Positions 55,201 through 64,000 of a DNA stretch of 64,000 bases are shown here, piece by piece. How positions within the stretch are numbered: position 1 is the stretch's first letter; every line of letters begins with the position of its first letter. Under the pieces are notes generated by a model, which ran no database searches, was not told the origin of the DNA, and was given only the letters and a program-made list of their open reading frames with translations. This DNA comes from Caenorhabditis remanei. Lineage: Eukaryota; Nematoda; Chromadorea; Rhabditida; Rhabditidae. Made by a program: the position numbers and the translations under genes. The stretch lies in contig NC_071333.1 in the NCBI RefSeq assembly GCF_010183535.1, positions 3,348,001 to 3,412,000 on the forward strand. Reading direction: 5' to 3'.

Positions 55201-56158
55201 ATTTCTAAGTTTATTAGGCACAGGAGTTGGAGTATCGTGAGACGGACTGCATTCGCGGTTATCATCATGCGTTCTCCTTAAAATTATAAAATTTATAAAA
55301 ATTTCTAAGTTTATTAGGCACAGGAGTTGGAGTATCGTGAGACGAACTGCATTCGCGGTTATCATCATGCCTTCTCCTTAAAATTATAAAATTTATAAAA
55401 ATTACTTGAGTTTATTAGGCACAGGAGTTGGAGTATCGTGAGACGGACTGCATTCGCGGTTATCATCATGCCTTCTCCTTAAAATTATAAAATTTATAAA
55501 AATTTCTAAGTTTATTAGGCACAGGAGTTGGAGTATCGTGAGACGGACTGCATTCGCGGTTATCATCATGCGTTCTCCTTAAAATTATAAAATTTATAAA
55601 AATTTCTAAGTTTATTAGGCACAGGAGTTGGAGTATCGTGAGACGGACTGCATTCGCGGTTATCATCATGCGTTCTCCTCAAAATTATAAAATTTATAAA
55701 AATTTCTAAGTTTATTAGGCACAGGAGTTGGAGTATCGTGAGACGAACTGCATTCGCGGTTATCATCATGCCTTCTCCTTAAAATTATAAAATTTATAAA
55801 AATTACTTGAGTTTATTAGGCACAGGAGTTGGAGTATCGTGAGACGGACTGCATTCGCGGTTATCATCATGCCTTCTCCTTGAAATTATAAAATTTATAA
55901 AAATTTCTAAGTTTATTAGGCACAGGAGTTGGAGTATCATGAGACGGACTGCATTCGCGGTTATCATCATGCCTTCTCCTTAAAATTATAAAATTTATAA
56001 AAATTACTTGAGTTTATTAGGCACAGGAGTTGGAGTATCGTGAGACGGACTGCATTCGCGGTTATCATTATGCCTTCTCCTTAAAATTATAAAATTTATA
56101 AAAATTACTTGAGTTTATTAGGCACAGGAGTTGGAGTATCATGAGACGGGCTGCATTC
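49275..56158 (-). repeat. Satellite array 2, about 68 inverted copies
   Basis: Same unit as array 1, in reverse orientation. It is more homogeneous and shows higher-order structure: a four-unit block of about 401 bp, marked by the variant ACGAACTGC at 54941, 55342 and 55743, is repeated three times. The CATTATGCC variant recurs at about 50435, 51440, 52850, 53857 and 54460, spaced by whole numbers of units. The last unit (with CATGAGACGGGCTGC) is cut at 56158 by a LINE 3' end; a similar variant unit sits near the left end at 49603. Confidence 0.97.
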
Positions 56159-56430
56159 ATTTGAATTTATTTATTGAAAGAAGGGCACTTGCCATTTATA
56201 CTTCAAAGCTAAACATACACAGAAGGATAAGTAGAACATTAGTAATTGAGGGGAGATAAAGTTAAATATTTAGACAAATCAACATGTTTCAAGTTAGTTT
56301 TAAAAGACCGGGAGGAGGGTTTAACCGGGAAAGAAGAAACGGGGAGAGAATTCCAACAATTTAATGTGCGGTTGGTTAGGAACTGGGAACTAGATTTGTT
56401 ACAATTTTTAATTTTACAACGTAAATAAAA
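56159..56430 (-). pseudogene. 5'-truncated non-LTR retrotransposon (LINE), C-terminus only
   Basis: On the minus strand a frame from about 56430 reads FLTNRTLNCWNSLPVSSF, then SFKTNL, and stops at 56239. The R...WNSLP...FK..L pattern is the conserved extreme C-terminus of CR1/T1-like LINE reverse transcriptases. A 3' tail of about 80 bp ending CAATAAATAAATTCAAATG joins directly to satellite sequence (AATGCAGCCCGTC), so the element inserted into a satellite unit by its 3' end. It is truncated as LINEs usually are and is non-functional. Confidence 0.6.
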
Positions 56431-56977
56431 TGGGCACGAGGGCCACTGGTCTATTTCCCTCTTTCCTTGATTTCTATCTCTCGATTGAGAAGAACCATCC
56501 CGCGGGGCGTAAACAACCCGGCCGCCCAACGCGCTTACCTCCTAGCCTCCTACTTCTCTTCTACACACACATACACAAAAAGACGAGAGGGGGGAGGGGG
56601 CAAATTTCCTCCAGTCGCTCTCTTTTCTGAACTCATAAAAAACAATTGCAATCATACAATGTTTTGTTGCATACTTCAAACAGAAATGATGAAAGAAAGT
56701 ACTATTTAGCCTTTTATACGAGTCCGTAAGGCTACCTAATTCTATCAGAGAGTTGTTATTAAAATCTGCTAAAAAAAGAAAAGAAAATTCAGAAGTCACT
56801 CCTATATGGTATTCCAGTCCGACTGATCAAATGGATTTTATAGTTTTCTATTTCATGACGGGACTCAAATCATTCACATCGTTATGGAAACATTATGAGC
56901 CTGAGGTAAATTGATAATTTATTTCCTAAGAATTGAAACGAAAAATTATTTTTAAAAACATTTAATTCTTCGTCATT
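56431..56977. other. Intergenic, 3' flank of the nucleotidyltransferase gene
   Basis: No exon supported. A/G-rich stretch (56578-56600) and A/T-rich filler. The left part may be older LINE sequence, but no conserved motif is visible. Confidence 0.3.
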
Positions 56978-57928
56978 TTATTCGGAAACTGTTTTGTAGT
57001 AATCCTCGTTTTCGTCGGTTTTCTTGGTTTTAGACCAATATTTGACATAAGCAGCAAGCAAGATGAATTTACGGTTATATCTGAAGGAATTGTACATGCA
57101 TCGGAGCTCTGTTTCTTGTTTTTAAGACTCACTTTTCATAAGCATCAATGAATTTGGAAGCAAGGTACTGAGCGGAAACCAAAACAGTCATTGAGATACT
57201 GATATCCAACTCGACATCATCCACAAGCCCATTAATAATCGGAACTCTTGCTCCGTCAATGCGGGACATGTCTTTCATTTTTCTTCCTTTCAACATTTTT
57301 CCCGACTTAATTTTTTTATAAATTTCAGACAAAATTTTGTTGCTCCGTTCTTTAATTTCTTCGGTTCGTCTTTTACCGAGAGGAGGATGAACGCAAATTG
57401 TCATATCGAGGTCACCCTCTTTCATACCGAGACCAGATGCAGAACTACCAAATGGGACAACTGCTTTAATTTCGTATTGAATTCCACTGATCTGAAAAAA
57501 CCAATGTTGGTATCAATGATTGATTCAAAGGTAGAAAGAAGGAAACAGATAAACTTACAGGTTTATTGAATACATTCTTGGCTAGATATCCTTCAATCTC
57601 CTCTAGAATTCCCTTTTTTTTGTCAAACTCCTCCTTGCTCTGAAAATAGTTTTTTTTATCAAAACTCAGTAAGGATTTTAAAAAGTTAAGTTGAAATTTC
57701 AAATCGAGAGTTTAATACAAACTGTAACAATGTTGTTTTAAAAGTACTAACCTGCCTATTATCATTGTAATACTTTTCAATGACATTGCTGAATTTCTCT
57801 AGTGATCGATCCCATTTCTTGACGAACGGTTCATTTGGATCAGATGAAATGTCATCCTTTGGACGCCCAATGGCTCTGAGTCTCTCTTCAATTTTAGACT
57901 TGGCAGATTTAAGAAGAGGGGCCGACAT
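56978..57928 (-). CDS. Noncanonical poly(A)/U-polymerase-like nucleotidyltransferase, compact
   Basis: Exons 57928-57752, 57639-57559, 57491-57133 and 57080-56978 (acceptors CTATTTTCAG, TTTTTTCAG, TTCCTTCAG) join in phase to 239 aa. After a charged helical N-terminus, residues 99-115 read PFGSSASGLGMKEGDLD, the nucleotidyltransferase signature: GSS helix turn plus catalytic Asp113 and Asp115. The third Asp follows at 182 in VELDISISM. The last exon adds RKFILLAAYVKYWSK, the start of the central helical domain. Family members (GLD-2/TUTase type) add A or U to RNA 3' ends and continue with a PAP-associated domain; this one stops after about 25 further residues. It may be a truncated paralogue, or downstream exons were lost. 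ATG 57928 has an in-frame stop just upstream, supporting the start. Confidence 0.75.
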
Positions 57929-58146
57929 CCACGTATTCTAATAACTGTATAATTTTTCAGGAAGTGGAAGAATTTTGAAGTTCCAATAGTGTCCTGAAAT
58001 AGATTTTTCTTCAGAAAATTCTCGATCTCTGGTGGGCGGAGTCTATCTGTGTGTGTGTGTATCAAATATTGGATATTCTTTTATTGAACTGGTTGATAGA
58101 ACGTTCTGCAAAAAGGAATTTTGCAGATTTTCGAAAAAATTTATAC
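57929..58146. other. Upstream of nucleotidyltransferase gene
   Basis: Short interval with a (TG)n run (58044-58055) and an unused acceptor-like AATCTATTTCAG on the minus strand (near 57992). It may be an intron if the exon at 58322-58147 belongs to this gene. Confidence 0.3.
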
Positions 58147-58322
58147 AGTAAAATGCCAGTTTCCATCCAATCCTTGGCCACCTTGACGAAATCACTGAGT
58201 GTGATCTCGATGTCGTTAATCTCAACATTATGGTGTCGAAGTCTCTTGGGTGGCTCTGCAAACTGAGGTTCTCCATTGTTTGGTGATTGAGCACTGGGAT
58301 TTGAAGATGCTCGAGTTTTTTT
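58147..58322 (-). CDS. Candidate exon, acidic/Ser-Asn-rich, unknown
   Basis: Minus-strand segment after acceptor TTTTGTTCAG with an open frame KKTRASSNPSAQSPNNGEP, then a folded-looking part (INDIEITLSDFVKVAKDW) and a possible donor GTATAAAT. The frame (phase 0 in, phase 2 out) has coding character. It could be an upstream exon of the nucleotidyltransferase gene, but no acceptor downstream keeps the frame, so it is listed separately as a partial or relic exon. Confidence 0.35.
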
Positions 58323-58389
58323 CTGAACAAAATAAAAAGTTTTTGGTTTTCGGGCATGATGATCAAATTATTTAAGACGTTTCGGAACC

Positions 58390-58703
58390 AGGCATTTCAG
58401 AACTGGACTATTCCAACCCTAACATTTTAAAACCGGTGAAACACGAATAAACCCTATTTGTGAAAAAAGATAGTATTACGGTTCCGAGGGTCACCTGCTT
58501 TAGGCTTTTTGGTACAAGTCTGAAAACCCTGATAAACAGATTCGTACCAAAAAGCCAGAAATAAATTGCAAAAAAAGGTTAGAGCCGGTGTCGAACCCCG
58601 GACCCTCGAAACCATAATACAACTTTAAAAATTTAAATTTAATCTTTACACCGGCTTCAAAATGTTAGGTTTAGAAATGCCGGGTTTGAAAATGTCCCGG
58701 AGC
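58390..58703. repeat. Short foldback repeat
   Basis: Nested complementary words: AGGCATTTCAGAACTGG / AGAAATGCCGGGTTTG, CCTAACATTTTAAAACCGG / CCGGCTTCAAAATGTTAGG, GGTTCCGAGGGTC / GGACCCTCGAAACC and GGCTTTTTGGTAC / GTACCAAAAAGCC. The segment therefore folds over its whole length. It contains a box-B-like GTGTCGAACCCC. No coding potential. MITE-like. Confidence 0.6.
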
Positions 58704-58764
58704 CTCTTATTTTGAGAAATGTAAGTCTGTTGGTTTTGTTTTACTCATAGTAAACTAAATTTAC

Positions 58765-58907
58765 CTTAAAAATCCACGGTCAATGAACTGGAGCCACGGT
58801 CGAGGGGCATCAAAGTTGATTGGAGAGGTACCACGGTCAACTACAGACAACAGAAGATTCGAGTGGTCAGGGGATTGAAGAATCTGACGCCGCCAAAATT
58901 CATAGAA
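58765..58907 (-). CDS. Candidate exon of an unknown gene
   Basis: Minus-strand frame FYEFWRRQILQSPDHSNL, then PINFDAPRPWLQFIDRGF, ending at a donor AAG/GTAAATTT. Aromatic and charged spacing looks like genuine protein. No start codon or acceptor is clear, and the phase (2) does not fit the exon at 58322, so the gene cannot be completed. No family named. Confidence 0.35.
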
Positions 58908-59542
58908 ATCGTTGAAAAATAGTTAGAATTCAAAAATAACCAGAATAGTATATTGTCGAAGCTTATTCAGCAAAGCCTCTAAAAAATTACATAATAATCG
59001 GAGAAGACGAGAGAACGTCTTCTCTTATTTTTGTGTTGAATAAAGGAGAAAGAGCCGACGGAGGGTAGGGGACAGAACAAAGAGGGAGATGGGGGGTCGT
59101 TTGTCTGCGTTTTCTTCTTCTAACTGTGCACTCTTCACTCTATCGTTCGTGGTTTGATCGGTTGTCTCCTCTCAACACCGCTGCATACAAACATTAACAC
59201 GGAGAATAACACTACCCACTGACATGGGGGGGGGGGGGAGAAAAAGAGAGTTCAACTGAATAATTAATCTTCTGCGCATCGGATAGGAGATGCGAAAACC
59301 ACTGAATTGAATTTACACTTGTTTTCGATCTGGACTGCAAAGTTCCACATTTCAGCCAAAAAACTTGGAACATTTAAAAAAATTTTCAACAGAAAATGTT
59401 CTCAAAATAAAAAAAAAGAATTTCCCAAACTTGAGTGATTTTTCACGCCTCCATGGGCTCTCACTTTCGTTTTTTCATCATTTTTCGGAGATTTGACATT
59501 TTTCGGAGATTTGACATTGACCGCTTCTTGAATTGATAATAA
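58908..59542. other. Intergenic
   Basis: No gene supported. It contains a hairpin GAGAACGTCTTCTC (near 59006) and a run of about 12 G at 59226-59237. The 68-codon minus frame at 59402-59608 has a direct repeat but no motif. Confidence 0.35.
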
Positions 59543-61697
59543 TATAACGCATTCTCTGTAAGACTCGAGCATGGCATCAAAGGGTGTGGGCCTAGGACCT
59601 GTATTCATGGTACAGCTTAGATATTGCAGTCAAACATACTATTGGTCATTAGTAACCCATACAAAAATTTTTGAGCTCGGGCTCCGGGTTACGGTAGTAC
59701 TGTAGGTGCTCAAAGAGCAAAAAATTTTTTTTTTGTTTTTGACCGTAGAACGCTATAATTTTTGGAATGAAATGAATATTGTTAGTGTAGTATTTTCTCA
59801 AAATTTTAAAACATGAAAATAATTTTTGACCAAGATATAACAAAACTAGTCTATTTTTTCTGAAATTTTGGGAAAACCCGTAATTTTTATGGAACAAATA
59901 GGTAATACCTTTTTACCAAGCTATGTTTACATGAAACAACAATGTTTTAGCTTTATTTTAAAAATAAAAATTTCAAAAAAATCCTATACTGTTTTTTGAA
60001 AAATTTCGATATCTAACAATGAAAAAAACGTTTTTTGAGATAACTCAAAAATTGTTTTAGAATCGAACTGTTCATACTTTTTTAAGTGTTTTTTGTACTG
60101 ACACTTTATTTCCAACTCTTCAACATCATTGAGAAAAATGCACTTCTATGTATGAATTTTCGCCAAATTTTCAACATTTTTCAAAAGTTGATTTTTGAAA
60201 TACTAATAATGAATACCTTTTTACCACACTAATTTTACATTACACAACAACACTTCAACTTCATTTTGAAATTAAAATTTCAGAAAAAAATCGATACATA
60301 TTGTCTGAAAAATTTTGATGTCTGAAACTGAAAAAAAATTTTTTGAGATATCTTTAAAATTCTTTTAGAATCAAATTGCCCGCTAACTTTGGAGCATTTT
60401 TTGTATTGACCTTTCATTTCTAATTGTTTCTCATCATTATAAAAAATCCAATATTCCTTCAATTCAACCATTTTAAGAACATAGTCAGTTTCAGGCTCAA
60501 ATTTGACGTATTTCGTGGTAACGCAGTTATTTTTTTTTCTAAATAGTTTTTTTAGTTCATGAATATTGAAATCCTTTCTTTATTGACAAGAAACTATTTC
60601 TAGTTTTCACAAAAAATGTTGCTGAAGTTTTTTTGGTAGTGAATGCTTATAGATGCTTAAAAACTTTGAACTTAAATCTTTTCAATAAAGAAAGGATTTC
60701 AATATTGATGAACTAAAAAAACTATTTAGAAAAAAAAATAACTGCGTTACCACGAAATACGTCAAATTTGAGCCTGAAACTGACTATGTTCTTAAAATGG
60801 TTGAATTGAAGGAATATTGGATTTTTTATAATGCTGAGAAACAATTAGAAATAAAAGGTCAATACAAAAAATGCTCCAAAGTTAGCGGGCAATTTGATTC
60901 TAAAAGAATTTTGAAGCTATCTCCAAAAATTTTTTTTCAGTTTCAGACATCAAAATTTTTCAGACAATATGTATCGATTTTTTTCTGAAATTTTGATTTC
61001 AAAATGAAGTTGAAATGTTGTTGTGTAATGTAAAATTAGTGTGGTAAAAAGGTATTCATTATTAGTATTTCAAAAATCAACTTTTGAAAAAAGTTGAAAA
61101 TTTGGAGAAAATTCATACATAGAAGTGCATTTTTCTCAATGATGTTGAAGAGTTGGAAATAAAGTGTCAGTATAAAAAACACTTAAAAAAGGATGAACAG
61201 TTCGATTCTAAAACAATTTTTGAGTTATCTCAAAAAACGTTTTTTTCATTGTCAGATATCGAAATTTTTCAAAAAACAGTATAGGATTTTTTTGAAATTT
61301 TTAATTTCAAAATAAAGCAAAAACATTGTTGTTTCATGTAAACATAGCTTGGTAAAAAGGTATTACCTATTTGTTCCATAAAAATTACGGGTTTTCCCAA
61401 AATTTCAGAAAAAATAGACTAGTTTTGTTATATCTTGGTCAAAAATTATTTTCATGTTTTAAAATTTTGAGAAAATACTACACTAACAATATTCATTTCA
61501 TTCCAAAAATTATAGCGTTCTACGGTCAAAAACAACAAAAAAATTTTTTTGCTCGTTGAGCACCTACAGTACTACCGTAACCCGGAGCCCGAGCTCAAAT
61601 TTTTGCATATAGGTTACTAATGACCAATAGTATCTGTTTTTATAAAAATCTTACCCTAGGGCACACGTTGCTCGAGTCTTACAAAGAATGCGTTATA
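59543..61697. mobile_element. Nested palindromic element PAL-C (2.15 kb)
   Basis: The inner palindrome 59636-61633 begins ATACTATTGGTCATTAGTAACC-like sequence and ends with its complement; arms of about 950 bp mirror around 60640. Outside it, a second layer of mirror sequence (TATAACGCATTCT and AAGACTCGAGCA at 59543-59572, complement at 61670-61697) shows insertion into an older palindromic repeat. Mirror-image frames (for example 60280-60471 and 60797-60988) are A/T-rich products of the arms. Not related by eye to PAL A/B. No transposase or target duplication recognised. Confidence 0.75.
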
Positions 61698-61714
61698 TAC
61701 AGTACCGTTCAAAA

Positions 61715-62070
61715 GTGTAATAAGTTTTGCCTTTTTCTGTTGAAAATGCCCAACTTTGAGATATTGTCATGGTAAAACTAACTATCCCACAATATAACTT
61801 TTCATGGGATCGAACAGACCAAGAGTAGAACTCCAATTTTGTAGTTGGCAACTTTTTTGTACGGGCACTTCCTAGCAAGTTACATGTCGACAATGAAATT
61901 TTTCCCTCAACTTGACAAATTCAGTGGAAAATAGAGTGATTTTTGAGCTATCGTCTTAAAATGACTATAACTCTAGGGAGTGCCCGTACAAAAAAGTTGT
62001 CAACTACAAAAATAGAGTTATATGTACTCTTTGTATTTTCGATATTACAAAAACTTATTTTGTAAGACAG
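61715..62070. repeat. Foldback repeat with TTGTAGTTGACAA words, copy 2
   Basis: TTTTGTAGTTGGCAAC then TTTTTTGTACGGGCAC faces GTGCCCGTACAAAAAAG and GTTGTCAACTACAAAA across about 100 bp. It shares order and flanking words (CCCAACTTTGAGATATTG) with 27870-28330. Confidence 0.55.
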
Positions 62071-62479
62071 TTACAAGGGAACCCCAAGTACTTGTATATT
62101 TGGAATTTGATGAAACTCTGGTGGGAGCTCGAGGACTACTCCAATAGAGCTCCCACAAAATATTGGAACACGCTCGACACTTTGCTCAGAGTTATAGGCT
62201 CACAAAGTTTGGCTCAGATTTAACACAAAAAAACCTCATTTCCTCACTTCTCGACAGCTCCCAAAATGTATTTCATTGTTTTTCTCCGTCTCTTTTGATC
62301 CATACTGCCTCGCAAGAATACTATCTACAGTATCCTCATAAATGCTATTTAAAAAATAGATAAATTACATTAATGAAATCACCATGAGTGGTAAAATTAA
62401 ATTGAGTGGAGTAGACGTTTTGACAATTAATAAAAGATGATTAATTAAAAAATATTCTTATTTATCCCAATTTGTGAAT
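62071..62479. other. Intergenic
   Basis: No gene seen. CTACAGTATCC words near 62320-62335 link it loosely to the repeat that follows. Confidence 0.3.
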
Positions 62480-62930
62480 TTATGAAAGGAAAACCCCGGA
62501 GGATTATGTAGTTGTTATAGGGATTAGCCTAGTCGTACCCATCTGGTATGTAGATCACAGGTGTTCAAAAGAGAGGAGGTGGAACTGGAGACTGGATTAT
62601 GTAAACCTCCTCTTATGGAATTCAGCCGGTAATTGGTTGGCTCAATAGGAGTATTCAAATAATACAGTATTTCAGAATGAAATCTACAGTATCCCTCAGC
62701 TATCCAAAATAACGAAGGCGCCAGATCGAGAAGTCCCTGGTTTAAAAATTTAATTTTTTTCGAAATCTTAAAGCTGAAGTTCTGAGAGTTATAGAACTCT
62801 AAATTTGTCAAAAAAAAAACTCAAAAGTTCTCACAAACTTATTTTGCGTTTTCTTGTTTCTTACTTCACATTATTATGTTTAAAAAGTCTTGAGCCACAT
62901 TTTTGTAGTTGACAACTTTTTCATACATTA
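62480..62930 (+). repeat. Dispersed repeat, copy 2 (partner at 0.64-1.37 kb)
   Basis: Matches 660-900 and 1250-1370 in order and orientation, including GGATTAGCCTAGTCGTACCC and the TTATTTTGCGTTTTCTTGTTTC block. The block between them in copy 1 (about 940-1250) is shortened here. Non-coding. Confidence 0.6.
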
Positions 62931-63031
62931 TTACGTTTTCCTAGGCCCAGTGTGTATGGGGCAACACTCGCTTATGAATTTTTAAAATTCTGATTTTTTA
63001 TTAATGAATTTTTTATTGATTAATTAAGTAT

Positions 63032-63471
63032 CTAATTATTATTAACTGGAAGAGCTTGTCCTGGTCGAGATTTCACTGTTGCCTTGATCACGTCGGTTCG
63101 AACGGCTTTGAAAGCATCTGAAAATGAAACGAGTTACTCAAAATACACTCGAAATTTGAACTGAAATCACCTTTTGATTCCGACGCAGGTCCTGGTAAAT
63201 CCACTGGGCATGTTTGAGACCGCACACGTCGTTCAGATGAATTCAATTCTTCGGTTTGTGTCGAAATTGTTTTTTCTTGTTTTTCAGCATCTCTGTCCGG
63301 TGTGTTTTCAAAAATGTTATGATCTGGGGAAGAGTTCGATGAGCCGCTTTTCGGTGATGCAAACACTGAATTCAAGATGGAACGGTTTGAACTGGTTCCT
63401 GGCACATTCATAGGTGGTTCTTCGAATTTCGTGACTGGAATTTTTGGAAGTGTTCGTTTTGATGGTGACAT
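63032..63471 (-). CDS. Ser/Pro-rich protein of unknown function, 128 aa
   Basis: ATG at 63471 lies 5 nt after a strong acceptor (TATCTTTTCAG), consistent with trans-splicing to a leader. Exon 63471-63171 (donor GTGATTTCA), 53-nt intron, exon 63117-63032 after acceptor CATTTTCAG, in phase, ending TAG. The protein starts MSPSKRTLPKIPVTKFEEPP and is disordered, with phosphorylation-type SP/TP sites (FASPKSGSS, ENTPDRD), then ends with a short basic helix (DAFKAVRTDVIKATVKSRP). No catalytic motif, signal peptide or membrane segment. Nuclear or regulatory scaffold roles would fit the composition but are guesses. Splice sites and phase are good. Confidence 0.6.
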
Positions 63472-63490
63472 TGCTATCTGAAAAGATATA

Positions 63491-63760
63491 TTAGGTTGGC
63501 AAGAAAGTTTTTGTGCATGACTCAAGTTTATTTTACTCAAACAGGAAGCATACCAAATACCAAACATAGTAACCATCTTAGTCCACAACTGTCTTCAATT
63601 TACCGGGTATGTTCCCGATACCGTCCTGGCAGAGCTCCGGTTGTTTCAAGGCAAAATAAACTTACACCCATTTTTCGACTTGACTTTAAGTATCGAAGTC
63701 CTGTTCAGCGGCAGAGCGCTGAATTACCCCGAACTTATAGTAATTCGTTAGAAGAAGGTC
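63491..63760 (-). pseudogene. mariner transposase relic with terminal repeat
   Basis: At 63491 TTAGGTTGGCAAGAAAGTTT is a mariner-type terminal repeat next to TA. Reading the minus strand towards it, frames interrupted by stops give SQVEKWV, YFALKQPELCQDGI and DGYYVWYL, which match in order the conserved C-terminus of mariner transposases (KWxxxYFxxKxxxFxxxGIxxLPxxW...GxY). Several stops and frame changes show it is dead. The other terminal repeat was not found before the window ends. Confidence 0.6.
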
Positions 63761-64000
63761 CAAGCTCTTATTTGTATGATTAAAAACTGTTTTCCAATAA
63801 TAGGCGAGAAAATATTTTGTCGGGAATGCAACTTGCGGAAATGCAACATTATGGAGGTGGCAGACTTTTTCACCCTGTGGAGCTGAGAACTCACGTATAG
63901 TTTTGATTTTTTGCACACGAAAAGAGCAAAAGTAGAAGATTATTGTTTTGCATTTTTCAATTATATACGTTGTGTAGGGTCCATCACACAAGGGTCATCA
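63761..64000. other. Window end, no gene seen
   Basis: Open minus-strand frame across 63686-63991 has no motif outside the mariner part. May be the rest of the decayed mariner element or unrelated flank. Confidence 0.3.

Larger units (their letters stand above)
35587..56158. repeat. 20.6-kb inverted repeat: satellite, arms, PAL core, inverted satellite
   Basis: Array 1 (plus sense) and array 2 (minus sense) face each other across unique inverted arms: 45832-47370 mirrors 47400-49275 with only a few differences (for example around 46150 against 48952). The symmetry axis, near 47380, is also the axis of PAL copy B. The left side has an extra 136 bp (45696-45831) that the right side lacks, and the arrays differ in length (10.1 and 6.9 kb). 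Confidence 0.9.

Noticed and set aside
35587..56158. CRISPR-like look: regular conserved cores with variable linkers
   Set aside because: Eukaryotic context, cores of about 66 bp, linkers of only two or three recurrent types, tandem period of 100-101 bp. This is a satellite.

Overview
The window is nuclear DNA of a nematode, most probably Caenorhabditis or a close relative. The evidence is AT-rich sequence, short introns (often about 50 nt) ending in TTTTCAG-type acceptors, an F-box gene relic, a noncanonical poly(A)/U-polymerase gene, Tc1/mariner-type repeats and a Ty3/Gypsy element of Cer type. Species was not determined. All gene models come from reading frames and splice signals only.

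Layout. 1-14 kb: sparse small or broken genes: a two-exon mini-ORF, a Pro/Ala-rich exon, an F-box pseudogene, a gene interrupted by a hAT-like MITE with an 8-bp target duplication, and three related minus-strand genes, one with a stop. 14.0-27.3 kb: a nested stack in which a palindromic repeat contains a Tc1/mariner-type inverted-repeat element, which contains a complete 11.4-kb LTR retrotransposon. That element has identical 380-bp LTRs, a GTGG target duplication, PBS and PPT, and one polyprotein frame. Its order is unusual: gag, a secreted/membrane glycoprotein-like (env-like) block, protease, RT, RNase H, integrase. Between the polyprotein and the 3' LTR it also carries an antisense, intron-containing EGF-plus-transmembrane gene. 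27.5-31.7 kb: minus-strand genes, including a C2H2 zinc-finger gene.

32.5-56.2 kb is dominated by inverted structures. First comes a 1.7-kb palindromic element. After a 100-N gap there is a 20.6-kb inverted repeat: about 100 copies of a 100-bp satellite on one side, about 68 copies in the opposite orientation on the other, with 1.5-kb single-copy arms and a second copy of the palindromic element at the symmetry centre. A LINE 3' end terminates the right array.

56.2-64 kb: a compact nucleotidyltransferase gene (minus strand), foldback repeats, a further 2-kb nested palindrome, a repeat shared with the left end of the window, a small Ser-rich gene and a mariner relic. The host genes show no operon logic. 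The window reads as a gene-poor, transposon-rich chromosome arm where inverted repeats have been built, nested and amplified.
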